Assembly (NCBI GenBank): GCA_002943765.1
Contig: PQWQ01000010.1
Span: 1,552,501 to 1,616,500 of the forward strand
DNA from: Psoroptes ovis
Taxonomy: Eukaryota; Arthropoda; Arachnida; Sarcoptiformes; Psoroptidae
DNA: 64,000 bases
Reading direction: 5' to 3'
Position numbers and translations under genes: made by a program. Each line of letters begins with the position of its first letter. Within the stretch, counting starts at the first letter, position 1. The notes below the pieces were generated by a model. The model searched no databases and was not told the DNA's origin. It saw only the letters and a list, made by a program, of their open reading frames with translations. Below, one piece after another: positions 25,167 to 35,751 of the stretch.

Positions 25167-28022
25167 ATGGCTGCACAACAACAACAACAACAACGACCAC
25201 CTCAGCAACAGCAGCAGCAACAAAATGATAAATTCGTTTTTCCAAAAAATATGGATTTATTATCGAAATATCCGATGAACAATGAAGACATTTGTCTTGA
25301 AGCTGGTTATTATTTACATAAAAAACCATTAGGTGAAGGTGGTTTCGGCAAGGTACGATTAGCAACACATTTACGTACAAATCAAAAAGTTGCAATCAAA
25401 ATGATGAATAAAGAAAAATTGGGACAAGATTTGCAACGTGTTCGTATCGAAGTTGAAGCATTGAAAATTTTACAACATGAAAATATTGCTAAATTATTAC
25501 AAGTTTTTGAAACTGATACCGATATCTATTTGGTACTGGAATATTGTAATGGTGGCGAATTATTTGATTATCTGATTGCTAAACGTCGTTTAACTGAAAC
25601 TGAAGTACGTATCATAATGAAAGATTTATTCAAAGTATTACTTTACATTCATAATCGTGGTTTTGCACATCGTGATTTGAAACCTGAAAATATTTTGTTT
25701 GATAATAATCATCGTATTAAATTGATTGATTTTGGTTTAGCTGCTAATTCATCTGTAAGTTCTTGATATTCTTTATCTGAAATATAAAAATGAATCGTTT
25801 ATATTCTTCAAATTAGAAAAATAAAGCAGCATTATCGTTCTTGCAAACATGTTGTGGTAGTCCTGCATATGCTGCGCCAGAATTATTACGAGGCTTAACA
25901 TATTCAGGACCAGCAGTCGATGTATGGAGTGCTGGAATTCTATTGTATTCATTATTAGTTGGACAATTACCGTTCGATGACGAAAATATGAATAATTTAT
26001 ATAAGAAAATTCAACTTGGTCGTTTTACGATGCCACAATGGCTTTCATCCGATGTTCGTGATTTGATATCATTGATGTTGCGTACAAATCCTTGCGATCG
26101 TATAACAGTTGCCAAAGCATTAGATCATCGTTGGATACGGAAAGGTTTTACTTCTGTGTCACCAACAATGCCACCACAATTGTTCAGTTCACAATCCAAT
26201 CCATTATCACCGAATGGAATTGATGCGAGAATATTTTCGATATTACAACAATTATTTCCTCAAATGTCTGATATTGAATTACGTGGTCGTTTGAAATTAT
26301 TCGGATATGTCACTGCAACATATTTGATACTTAAAAATGATCCACAAGCAGTGAAGGCTGTACAAGAACAATTGCAATTAAAAATGAAACCATTAGTACA
26401 ACAACAAAAAGAATTATCATTAATGACGTGTATGAATATCCACCAAAATTCTTCGTCACCAGTACAGCCTCGAATCGCTGCCATAAAACGTAAATTACAG
26501 CTTGATTGCGAAACTCCTGCAACATCATCACCAGCTTCAGCACCGACTAATCAATCAGATCAAAAAATTGAACCGGTGGCTAAAAAAATCAAAGAAACTC
26601 CAAAAAAACCAATTTTAACTGGAATCAATTCATCACCAGCTAAATTGCCTCCATTATTAGTTGAACGTAAACAAATGCTGATGAATAATGTTCAAAATGG
26701 TTCTAATTCACCGAATAATCGAACAAATGATGTTAAAAATCGTATTACGCCAATAAAAGCAAGAAAAATAAAATCACCTAAACTTAAAATGGCTACAAAT
26801 GAAAATTCAATCGTCAAAAGTCCAATAGCAAATAATAATAGTAATCCATTGACTATAAAAAGTCCATTACGAGATATGCGTAATCAAATATTATCACCAA
26901 ACAAGCCGCAAACACCTATCAAAGAAACAGCCAAACCAACAACACCTGTTAAATCAGCAAAAACTTCGGCTGCTGAAACACCGAGTAAATCATCGAAAAA
27001 ATCTTTATTACGTCGTCTAATGGAATCAGCAACACCGAATGGAAAATCATCATTAAATAATAGTAACATCAATAATAATAATTCACCACGTAAATTAGAT
27101 CAATCAATGCAAGCAAACAATATAACAATGACAATATATACTGAACCACAAGAATGTATTGATCATTTGAAACGAACTTTATGTTCAAAAGGTGTTGAAT
27201 GTAAACAAAAAAAGTATGTAAATATTGCTAATAATAGTAATGATAATAGATTATCATCAAAATTAATATCATCATTTACATTATCATTGATGAGAAAGAA
27301 AAATCAAACATTTTTGAGAAAATGTTGTCAAAAGCGGCAACAACAAAAGCAGCGAACATTTGTTTTAAAGCATAAATTGAAACAATCATTACGTCCGAAT
27401 ATGAAAATAACAAGTCATTTGGATAACAAATGGAAGCGATTAACATTTTTGATTAAAAATCATCGATAATCAATGATAATTGAATGATGATGATGATAAT
27501 GATGATACGATTGTGATAACATTAATTCAAGATTTGCATGTCATATTTATCCGATTATTATTATTTATTTATTTAATTGATATTTCAACACACACATTTA
27601 TATTTAATCAAATCAAACTAATCATAATTTGTTTTTGTTTATTTTTTTATCCCTTTTTCACCCCATTTAACCCTCTCTCTTACCAATTACCATCGTCGAT
27701 TGATTGAAATTGAAATGAAATCCACAATTTTCAATCATCCCAATCTGATAGTTTTACATTGAAATGTTTTTACACCGATCACATTCATTCATCTTTGAAA
27801 TTTCAATTAGAAATTTGTAAATTTAATGGTCTATGTGTTATACATCGTAAACGGCTACAAGGTGATGCATGGAATTACAAGAAAATATGTGAATTGATAT
27901 TACAACTATCGAATGAACAACAATTGGCATTATTGAATCATAATAATCTTAATAACATAAATGATAATGCCAATAGCAATAGTCAGCAACCATTGTTGAT
28001 TGAAACTGAAACAAGAGTTTAG
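25167..28022 (+). CDS. MELK: Maternal embryonic leucine zipper kinase (MELK)
   Basis: Ser/Thr kinase of the AMPK/Snf1-related family, linked to cell-cycle progression. Exons 25167-25754, 25817-27213 and 27752-28022 give 751 residues. After a poly-Gln N-terminus come the glycine loop LGEGGFGKV (about 55-63), VAIK lysine K78, HRD at 168-170, DFG at 188-190 and the MELK-typical activation segment QTCCGSPAYAAPE. A UBA-like segment follows (DIELRGRLKLFGYVTATYL), then a long basic SP/TP-rich linker. The C-terminal KA1 domain is split by a 538-bp intron: SKGVECKQK, then NFTLKC, continuing in FQLEICKF and HRKRLQGDAWNYKK, closely like human MELK. The frame reads on into this intron to a stop at 27469, so intron retention would give a kinase without KA1. 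Divergent from UBE2L3, convergent with MRPL1. Confidence 0.93.
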
Positions 28023-28237
28023 TTGACCACCGAAAACATTCCAAAAGCACCATGTTCACCATCATTTAGCAACCCCAAAAGGTATTACCGGATGATAACC
28101 CTAAGCTTTTATTTTTTTTTTCATTTTCATATTCATAACCGTATCTATTTTTAATTTTATTTTTTTGCTAATATTCATATTAAATGAAAAAAAAATATAT
28201 TTACATTATTCAAAATTCAAATGAAGATATTTCAATT

Positions 28238-29489
28238 TCAATTATTTGCTGACATTTTCTTCTTTTCTTTTTCAATTGTGTCATCATTTGTTTCATCGAT
28301 TGTTGGATCTTTATAACCATCAACGTAATTCCAAAATGCTATTGGAAATTTTTCAGGTGATGGTTCAGAAAACAGCCGGACTCTAGTTATGAAATCATAT
28401 GGTGTACCTTGTCCAGGACGATTAGAATCGACCATTTTCAATAGATATTCAAAATTTTCTTGCAATTGTTCATCGTTTTGATTTAAACGACCAAACGGTA
28501 TTTGTATCCAGCCATAATCTGGTTCATAATCATCTTTTTGTGCTTTATATTCAATACCATTGACAAATGATTTGACTAAACGTTCCATATCGAAACCAAT
28601 GTTTCCACGTTGTTTGGTTGGGAAATAATTTCCCACCACGTTACGTATTGTATTCAATTCAATCAACATATCACCATGACAAACTAAATCATCAAAATTA
28701 TCCAATGAAATATCGCCGATTTTTAGCATACGAATAATATCTTTTGTACCGGCCACTTCTGCACCAGCTAATTTAGCTTTCTGTTCATCTTCTTCATCTT
28801 TACAAATAGCAATCACTTTACGCTTCATACCATATTTGAATAGATTTGGATATGAAACAATGCCGCTAAAGCGTCCCACAAATTTAGTTTTTTTCTTCGT
28901 ACGCATATCTAATTCAATGAATGCTTCCATCAATGATTCTGGTTCATCATATAGCTCTGGAGAATGAGTTTCACGTATCATTTCCATAATTTCATCGAAT
29001 TGATATTTTCTTTCTTTGTATTGATCCATAACGATAACATTGTCAACAATTTCAGACAAAGGTTTGCGATCGGCATCGGAAAATTTTCTACAAACATTTT
29101 TCAATGATTTATCCATTGTCATCTTTTGTGGTTTCCATACTTTCGGTGGTGCAGCTTTTTGCTCTTCACGCCTTAAACGTGCTAATCGTTGTTTTTCACG
29201 TGTTGCGGCTATACGTTTACCTTTGCGTGCAGCGAATCGTTTCTAGACATTAAAATGAAAATCAGAATGCTATTTGAAATCTAACATTCTATCAATAATC
29301 AATTAATTTACCTGATGAAAATCATTAGATTCAATCGTCAACAGTGAACAAACATTAATTGATTGACGATATAAGGCTAAATGGTGTGATTATAATAGAA
29401 AAATGAAACAATTTAAGTGCATTATAATCAATAGAATCTTACTTACCATTCCGGGTTAATGATTGAACACAGTGCTGTAAAAATGCCAT
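28238..29489 (-). CDS. MRPL1: Mitochondrial ribosomal protein L1 (uL1m)
   Basis: Large-subunit mitoribosomal protein of the L1 stalk. Minus-strand exons 29489-29447 (43 bp), 29376-29312 (65 bp) and 29242-28238 give 370 residues. The N-terminus (MAFLQHCVQSLTRNALYRQS) is Arg-containing and lacks acids, as expected of a mitochondrial presequence. A basic stretch follows (KRFAARKGKRIAATREKQR), typical of metazoan MRPL1. The L1 domain includes AICKDEEDEQKAKLAGAEVA, a segment around LVCHGDMLIELNTI, and the late VGNYFPTKQRGNIG region. The last ~30 residues are Asp/Glu/Lys-rich. Introns are short and GT-AG. It ends 215 bp from the MELK stop, with a TTTATT (AATAAA on this strand) at 28156-28161. It heads away from seipin. 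Confidence 0.9.
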
Positions 29490-30046
29490 GATTAAATCAA
29501 ATAAAATTAAATCCAGTTCGTGATTAAGAAAATTGAGAAAAAAACTATTTGCACTTTGATCACATGTTTTTGACATGTAAAGTTAAAATAATTTTTTTGA
29601 AAAATCAAAACAAAATACTTGTTGATTCAACATTCGACGATGCACTTTTATGTTTCGATTTTTATTTGTTTTTGTTTATCATTGATCTTCAATTTCTTAA
29701 TTTTGTTGGCAAACATTATTCAAAGATTAGCAACTGACAATAATTTCCTGTACATTGACGATGAATTAATTTTTGAATAAGAAAAATGACGGCCAAAATA
29801 CTTTGAAATGTTTGAAAAATTCGGCAAATTTCAAAAATAAAAAAAAAAGAAAAAATAAACTTTAAAAAAACATATGAACGCTTTGGGTTTCTCTCAATTC
29901 ATTTGATTGATTCAATTACAAATCCATCACAATTGATTGACATAATGTTTTTCATCATCAATTTGATGAGAATAATAATAATAATATCAATATTTATTTT
30001 AATCAATCATAATAATACCATTGGCAATCATCGATAAATCAATATA
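29490..30046. promoter_or_regulatory. Intergenic region between divergent MRPL1 and seipin
   Basis: 557 bp that must hold both promoters. I see AT-rich sequence with poly-A runs and AAT repeats near 29970, but no element I would name. Confidence 0.4.
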
Positions 30047-31237
30047 ATGGGCAATATTATTGTATTCGTTGTCAAATTTTATTTATCAATTTGGTTTCTA
30101 TTTTCATTGTCCATAATGATCTATGTTTGTTTTTATAATTGGATCATACCAAATTATAGTATTGAAGAGGCAATATTTTTTCATCATGATGTTGCATGTA
30201 CTCAAATGTTGACATTATATTATCAACAACAACATCATCAACAGCATCAATATTATTATTATAATGATCAAAAACAAAAATATTCTGCAATGAATATGAA
30301 TGATAATAAAGATGATAACAAACAAAATAATATTGATGATACATCACCATCGCTAAATATAATGTCAACATGTACTAATGTACGTTATGATATACCGAAT
30401 AAAAATTATCGTAAATTTTTCCGTGATGGACATGATTATTATTTTAAATTAGAATTACGTATGCCTGATTCACAGGTGAATCGTAATTTAGGAATGTTTA
30501 TGATACGTTTATGTTTATTCGATGAGAATAATAATCAATTATATGAAATTTATCGTCCAGCAATATTGCCATATAACAGTTGGCTATTATCATTAGCAAA
30601 AATGATTACATTCATACCCTTATATTTAATCGGTTGGCTACAAGAAATGCATACAATACAAGTGAATTTATTAGATGAACATTCTGATGTGGAAAATATT
30701 GATTTTTCAAAAATAAATCGAATAAGATTAGAAGTTGAAACATTGAAACCGATCGAAATAATACCGCCAAGTCGTTTAACCATTCAAGTTAATCTTAGTG
30801 GTTATAAATATCTTATGTATTGGTGGCCATTAACAACATCAGTCGTGACAATCGCTTCGTTGTTTATATTTTTATTATTTATTTATATTTGTTCATTTTT
30901 TAAACGTACAAAAAAGCAAACAAAATTGAAATCAATCACATCGAATTCTACAACCAGTGCCAATAATAACAATAATTCAACAAAAGATGTATCAGAATTT
31001 TTTAATGATTCAAGCATTTTTGATGATAATAATACAAATTCAAATATGAATAATAATAATCCTGGTCAAAGTATTGTTGATGGTCCAGATTCTACTAGTT
31101 TAGTCCCGTCAAATGATTATCATGATCATCATCATCATCATCACCACCTTCATCATCAACAACAACCACAACAACAACATGATGTTCATAACAGAAATAC
31201 AAATAGATCATTATCGTTTCGATCTCGTTCTCGGTGA
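30047..31237 (+). CDS. BSCL2: Seipin (lipid droplet biogenesis factor)
   Basis: ER membrane protein that forms ring oligomers at ER-lipid droplet contacts and controls droplet assembly. One exon, 396 residues (human about 398). Transmembrane helix 1 lies at about 11-35. The lumenal domain follows, with the conserved block FKLELRMPDSQVNRNLGMFM, RPAILPYNS, a hydrophobic helix (MITFIPLYLIGW) and RLTIQVNLSGYKYLMY. Transmembrane helix 2 (about 263-286) and a cytosolic tail come last. Two lineage features: an insertion of about 55 residues rich in Gln/His/Asn/Asp between helix 1 and the lumenal domain, and an Asn/His/Gln-rich C-terminal tail. Identity rests on the LYMPESPVNxxLGMFM-like signature. 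An AATAAA lies at 31418. Confidence 0.93.
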   Translation: MGNIIVFVVKFYLSIWFLFSLSIMIYVCFYNWIIPNYSIEEAIFFHHDVACTQMLTLYYQQQHHQQHQYYYYNDQKQKYSAMNMNDNKDDNKQNNIDDTSPSLNIMSTCTNVRYDIPNKNYRKFFRDGHDYYFKLELRMPDSQVNRNLGMFMIRLCLFDENNNQLYEIYRPAILPYNSWLLSLAKMITFIPLYLIGWLQEMHTIQVNLLDEHSDVENIDFSKINRIRLEVETLKPIEIIPPSRLTIQVNLSGYKYLMYWWPLTTSVVTIASLFIFLLFIYICSFFKRTKKQTKLKSITSNSTTSANNNNNSTKDVSEFFNDSSIFDDNNTNSNMNNNNPGQSIVDGPDSTSLVPSNDYHDHHHHHHHLHHQQQPQQQHDVHNRNTNRSLSFRSRSR

Positions 31238-33099
31238 ATTTCACGAACCGAAAAAATGATTTAAAATACTCCAAACGATTACGATATTTGAAAATTCAAA
31301 TACTTTTCAATAATTGATATGAAAAGAAAAATATGGCTTTAAATGACTTTTAACTCTTTGACATTATCATAATGATCATTTTTAATGTGATATCATATCT
31401 AAGGGGTTAACCTAACAAATAAATCAACCAGCCAAAATTGATTGCATAATCTAAAAATATTCCAAGTATTATCATCATTATATCATATTATTTCAAGTTA
31501 TTTTTAAATATTCAAATAATTATATTTAATTGTTTTATATTTCTAATTCTTTTCTAAAATGTTTTATTTATATTATATTCATGTACAAAACAGAGTTTAT
31601 TTGAGTAAATTATTTATTTATATTTTATCATTTAAATAATATGAGAATAAAATAATCATAAAATCATTGAAATTCATATGACAAAATGTCAAAATTCATT
31701 TCTGATGACGACAGATAATTAAATAATTTTCAAATCATAAATAATTCAAAAATGTAATAAAAAAGCATAATTCGTTCATTAAACTGCCATGAATGTCTTA
31801 CAAGACTTGTTAGAGTCTAAGTCTTGTGATTCTGAGTTTTTAAGACATTATCAGCATCAACATCAATCCTTTTCACTCATTTTTTGCTTCTGTTTGCATT
31901 GTTCCTGTTTCTTTAAATGGTATTCATTTCATCAATTATCATTTATTTAATCATTCATCCATTATGATCAGACACATGTGAACCATCAACCACCACCAAC
32001 ACCATCAATGCTTATCATAATTTCAGGTCATTTGATTTTGTTTTAAGATTTCTTCGAGTGTAAAAACAAATGGGCAAATTGCCATTTGCTTATGAATGAT
32101 TATTTTTACCATTTCTATAAATGGAATTCCGTATTGGATGGACATGTTGGAAGTTGGCCATTTTCTGTTTTTTGTTTTTTCTTGTCATGTTCAACATTTA
32201 ATACGATTTGTTGCTCACACATGTGTGTGGTGTGTTGCTTAGAAAATTCAAGAAAATATCATTGAACTTTAAGTATTTTTTTTGGACAAAATCAAGAAAA
32301 TTTTGAAAAAATTGCTATAATATTGAAGTTACACTGTAGATTTAAATTTTTCCCTCCTTTTTTGTATGCTTTGTGAAGAAAGTGCTGCATTCCTGTAGTT
32401 GAAATATGCGTGAGTGTGTGTGTGTGTAAGTGTGTATGACTCATCAAAAAAGGTTCGAAAAAAATTCAACGGATTTTTTGAAAATTTTTTTTTGTTTTTT
32501 TGGCGTGGCCATCATTCTTGATTGTGATTGGTCGAAAATTAGTAAATGAATAATCAAAGGCAAAAAAAATGCCGCATTGCGCTTCATAACGCCACGTTGT
32601 GGTTATTTGTTAAATATTGGTGATTCGTTCTATTTCTTATATGTTCGAATAACTGAAATGTTGACCACTACCACCGGCTAAAATGGTGATCGAATGTTTG
32701 TTGTGCGCGTGCGCTCAAAAGAAATTTCAACGGTTTTGTGGATTTTTTTTCCATATAAATTTAACGTTTACAACTGCCATTTTAAAATTGAGCTTTGGTG
32801 TGTTTTCTCGACTAAAACTTTAAGAAATTTTCAACCATATTTGATTCGATTGCTAAGGCTTTCATTATTGTTCCTTTGCAATTTTCGATTTTCTTGAAAA
32901 TTTAAATTATTATTTCATCAATTTAATCGATTAATTAACGATTAATCTTGATTTTTTACCTCAATTCTTCATATTTTCATTTTTTATCGATTTTAATTTA
33001 ATCATCTACGGTATGTATCTAAAATATCGGGCGTTGTCTCTGATTTATTACTAATTTACTAATTTTAACCCTTTTTCTTTCAATTATTTTCAATAGAAA
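31238..33099. promoter_or_regulatory. Seipin 3' flank and alpha-tubulin promoter/5' UTR
   Basis: No gene seen. The proximal part contains an NRF1-like TGCGCGTGCGCT at 32704-32715, an inverted CCAAT (GATTGG) near 32527-32532, and a GT microsatellite near 32413-32427. A 5' UTR intron has donor ACG|GTATGT at 33011 and acceptor TTTTCAATAG ending 33096, three bases before the tubulin ATG. Confidence 0.5.
33011..33096 (+). other. Intron in the alpha-tubulin 5' UTR
   Basis: Donor GTATGT after CTACG and acceptor CAATAG preceded by a pyrimidine-rich tract. It is 86 bp and lies just before the start codon, a common arrangement in tubulin genes. Confidence 0.75.
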
Positions 33100-34452
33100 A
33101 TGCGTGAATGTATTTCAGTTCATGTTGGTCAAGCCGGTGTACAAATCGGTAATGCTTGCTGGGAATTGTATTGCTTAGAACATGGTATTCAGCCTGATGG
33201 TCAAATGCCATCCGACAAAACTATTGGCACTGGTGATGATTCATTCAATACCTTCTTTTCGGAAACTGGTTCTGGCAAGCATGTACCACGTGCTGTTTAT
33301 GTTGATTTAGAACCAACCGTTGTTGATGAAGTACGCACTGGTACATATCGTCAATTGTTTCATCCTGAACAATTGATCACCGGCAAAGAAGATGCAGCTA
33401 ACAATTATGCTCGTGGCCATTACACAATTGGCAAAGAAATTGTCGATTTAGTTTTGGACCGTATTCGTAAATTATCCGATCAATGCACTGGCTTGCAAGG
33501 CTTTTTGATTTTCCACAGTTTTGGTGGTGGCACTGGCTCTGGATTTACATCATTGCTCATGGAACGATTATCGGTTGATTATGGCAAAAAATCAAAATTG
33601 GAATTCGCCGTTTATCCAGCACCACAAGTATCGACAGCTGTCGTTGAGCCATACAACAGTATTCTCACAACCCACACTACCCTCGAACATTCGGATTGTG
33701 CTTTCATGGTCGACAATGAAGCCATCTATGACATCTGTCGACGTAATTTGGATATTGAACGACCAACCTACACTAATTTGAATCGATTGATTGGACAAAT
33801 TGTGTCATCAATCACTGCTTCACTCCGATTTGATGGTGCATTGAACGTTGATTTGACTGAATTTCAAACAAATTTGGTACCATACCCACGTATTCATTTC
33901 CCATTGGTCACATATGCTCCAGTTATCTCGGCTGAAAAAGCATACCATGAACAATTGACCGTATCAGAAATCACCAACACTTGTTTTGAACCAGCCAATC
34001 AAATGGTAAAATGCGATCCACGTCACGGAAAATACATGGCTTGTTGTTTATTGTACCGTGGTGATGTCGTACCGAAAGATGTAAATGCTGCCATCGCATC
34101 GATCAAAACTAAACGATCAATTCAATTTGTTGATTGGTGTCCAACTGGTTTTAAAGTCGGTATCAATTATCAACCACCAACTGTCGTTCCTGGCGGTGAT
34201 TTGGCTAAAGTTCAACGTGCTGTTTGCATGTTATCAAATACAACAGCTATTGCTGAAGCATGGGCTCGTTTGGATCATAAATTTGATCTTATGTATGCTA
34301 AACGTGCATTTGTTCACTGGTATGTTGGTGAAGGCATGGAAGAAGGTGAATTCAGCGAAGCTCGTGAAGATTTAGCTGCATTGGAAAAAGATTATGAAGA
34401 AGTTGGTTTAGATTCAACTGAAGCTGATGATACTGCTGGTGAAGAATATTAG
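33100..34452 (+). CDS. Alpha-tubulin
   Basis: Microtubule subunit; binds GTP at the non-exchangeable site and dimerises with beta-tubulin. A single coding exon of 450 residues, the usual length, nearly identical to animal alpha-1 tubulins. It starts MRECISVHVGQAGVQIGNAC. K40 (MPSDK), the acetylated lysine, is present. The glycine loop GGGTGSG lies at about 142-148 and E254 in VDLTEFQTNL. The tail ends EEY, so the detyrosinatable C-terminal Tyr is kept. It follows a 5' UTR intron at 33011-33096. Codons are less AT-biased (GGC, GCC, CTC appear) than in its neighbours, fitting high expression. A polyadenylation signal AATAAA is at 34631. Alpha-tubulin is a known allergen class in dust mites (Der f 33). 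Confidence 0.98.
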   Translation: MRECISVHVGQAGVQIGNACWELYCLEHGIQPDGQMPSDKTIGTGDDSFNTFFSETGSGKHVPRAVYVDLEPTVVDEVRTGTYRQLFHPEQLITGKEDAANNYARGHYTIGKEIVDLVLDRIRKLSDQCTGLQGFLIFHSFGGGTGSGFTSLLMERLSVDYGKKSKLEFAVYPAPQVSTAVVEPYNSILTTHTTLEHSDCAFMVDNEAIYDICRRNLDIERPTYTNLNRLIGQIVSSITASLRFDGALNVDLTEFQTNLVPYPRIHFPLVTYAPVISAEKAYHEQLTVSEITNTCFEPANQMVKCDPRHGKYMACCLLYRGDVVPKDVNAAIASIKTKRSIQFVDWCPTGFKVGINYQPPTVVPGGDLAKVQRAVCMLSNTTAIAEAWARLDHKFDLMYAKRAFVHWYVGEGMEEGEFSEAREDLAALEKDYEEVGLDSTEADDTAGEEY

Positions 34453-34705
34453 AAAACAACCGATTAGTATTAAACGACGGCCACCAAAACAAAAAACCAC
34501 TAAAACAAATTGAGTAAAAAAAATCGACTTGAATTTGAAATTTTCTCATTAATTTAGATTTCAAAGTCTTTTATTATACTTTTCATTATTTTTAAAAATT
34601 CAAATGGTGTGTCTGTTTTGATCAAAATCCAATAAATTAAATTGATTTGAATTATTTTAATATAGTATTTGTATTAATTTCCCTAAATTTGAATGTTTGT
34701 TAATG

Positions 34706-35464
34706 TCAACAGTCATACATTGAATTAATGTTGACAATATCAGCCGCAGACAGTGAACGTTTGAAATGCGATTCACGTAACCGTACTCGACTATTCAATG
34801 GTACCATGGTAGGTCGACCGTTACGGCTAAATGCACGAGAACCATAAATCATAATTGAATTATAATCAAAACGATGTTTAGGTTTGTATTCATCGATTGA
34901 TAATCGATAAAATTGTTCATACATTTGTGGCTCAATGTTTGACCATTGTATTCGAAGATAATTGTCACGATCATAACGCATATGTTCATGATACAAACCT
35001 ATCGTATGACATAATTCATGTATAATACTACCTAAATCATGACAACCTTCACCTAATGATATTGTTTGTCGACCATTACCAATGTAGCCAACAATCGAAT
35101 GACAACCATTACCATAAATCAGCTGAACATAATCCAATTCATTTGAATGTGGTCGAAATTCGATACAAGTATTTTGTTGAATATTTTTCATTGCACGCAA
35201 AATACGAGGTCGATATGGCCATAATTCAGGTGCTATCCGATATGGTATGATACCGTTTGGCCATAAATTTTGTTGTGGTTGGTGATTGGTAAATTGCCGG
35301 TGATGTCGTCGATTCGTTATTCTTCGCCGACTGTTTGGCGAGAATAATCTTAATGTCGATTGTTGGTTATCGTTTCTACGATTATGATTATCATCACTGG
35401 ACATGATAATTAATATGAGAATACAAATTGATGTGATAATTGAAAAATTTTCAAAAATAATCAT
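34706..35464 (-). CDS. Astacin-family zinc metalloprotease (M12A), secreted
   Basis: Secreted zinc endopeptidase. One exon, 252 residues. A hydrophobic N-terminus (about 1-20) serves as signal peptide or anchor. A short basic pro-region rich in Arg/His/Asn follows (about 21-64). The catalytic domain starts NLWPNGIIPYRIAPE. The zinc site is HELCHTIGLYHEH (about 149-161), followed by the RYDRD segment. The Met-turn SIMIYG at about 203-208 includes the Tyr ligand. Four cysteines (100, 121, 141, 252) fit the two astacin disulfides. An extra Cys sits inside the zinc motif (HELCH). I see no FxGD aspartate-switch in the pro-region and no EGF or CUB domains after the catalytic core. It ends 253 bp from the convergent tubulin stop. 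Confidence 0.93.
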   Translation of the reverse strand: MIIFENFSIITSICILILIIMSSDDNHNRRNDNQQSTLRLFSPNSRRRITNRRHHRQFTNHQPQQNLWPNGIIPYRIAPELWPYRPRILRAMKNIQQNTCIEFRPHSNELDYVQLIYGNGCHSIVGYIGNGRQTISLGEGCHDLGSIIHELCHTIGLYHEHMRYDRDNYLRIQWSNIEPQMYEQFYRLSIDEYKPKHRFDYNSIMIYGSRAFSRNGRPTMVPLNSRVRLRESHFKRSLSAADIVNINSMYDC

Positions 35465-35751
35465 TCAATTGAATTTATTTTTGGAATAACAATCAATGAT
35501 TTTGTCAATCATTTCGTTTTCATTAATGATGAATTAAAACTATAAAATTGAAATTCAAAGATAAAATTTTGAAATTTGAAAAATTCAGGTGCAATTCTTT
35601 TTTCAGAAACCGGTGATCAAACAAATGTCGCAATCAGAATCATTCAATGATTGTACAGATTTGAATTATACATCATTAATCGCTTATTTGGCTATTATTA
35701 TCATTTTGTTTATTTAGTAAACTTCATTTGTTTCGCTTTCACTTTTTTTAA

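Noticed and set aside
27214..27469. C-terminus of the 542-residue MELK frame
   Set aside because: It lies beyond a GTATGT donor, and the family's KA1 domain continues in the exon at 27752. Treated as intron read-through, kept only as a possible isoform.
33521..34375. Open frames overlapping alpha-tubulin in other frames
   Set aside because: Shadows of a highly conserved coding exon.
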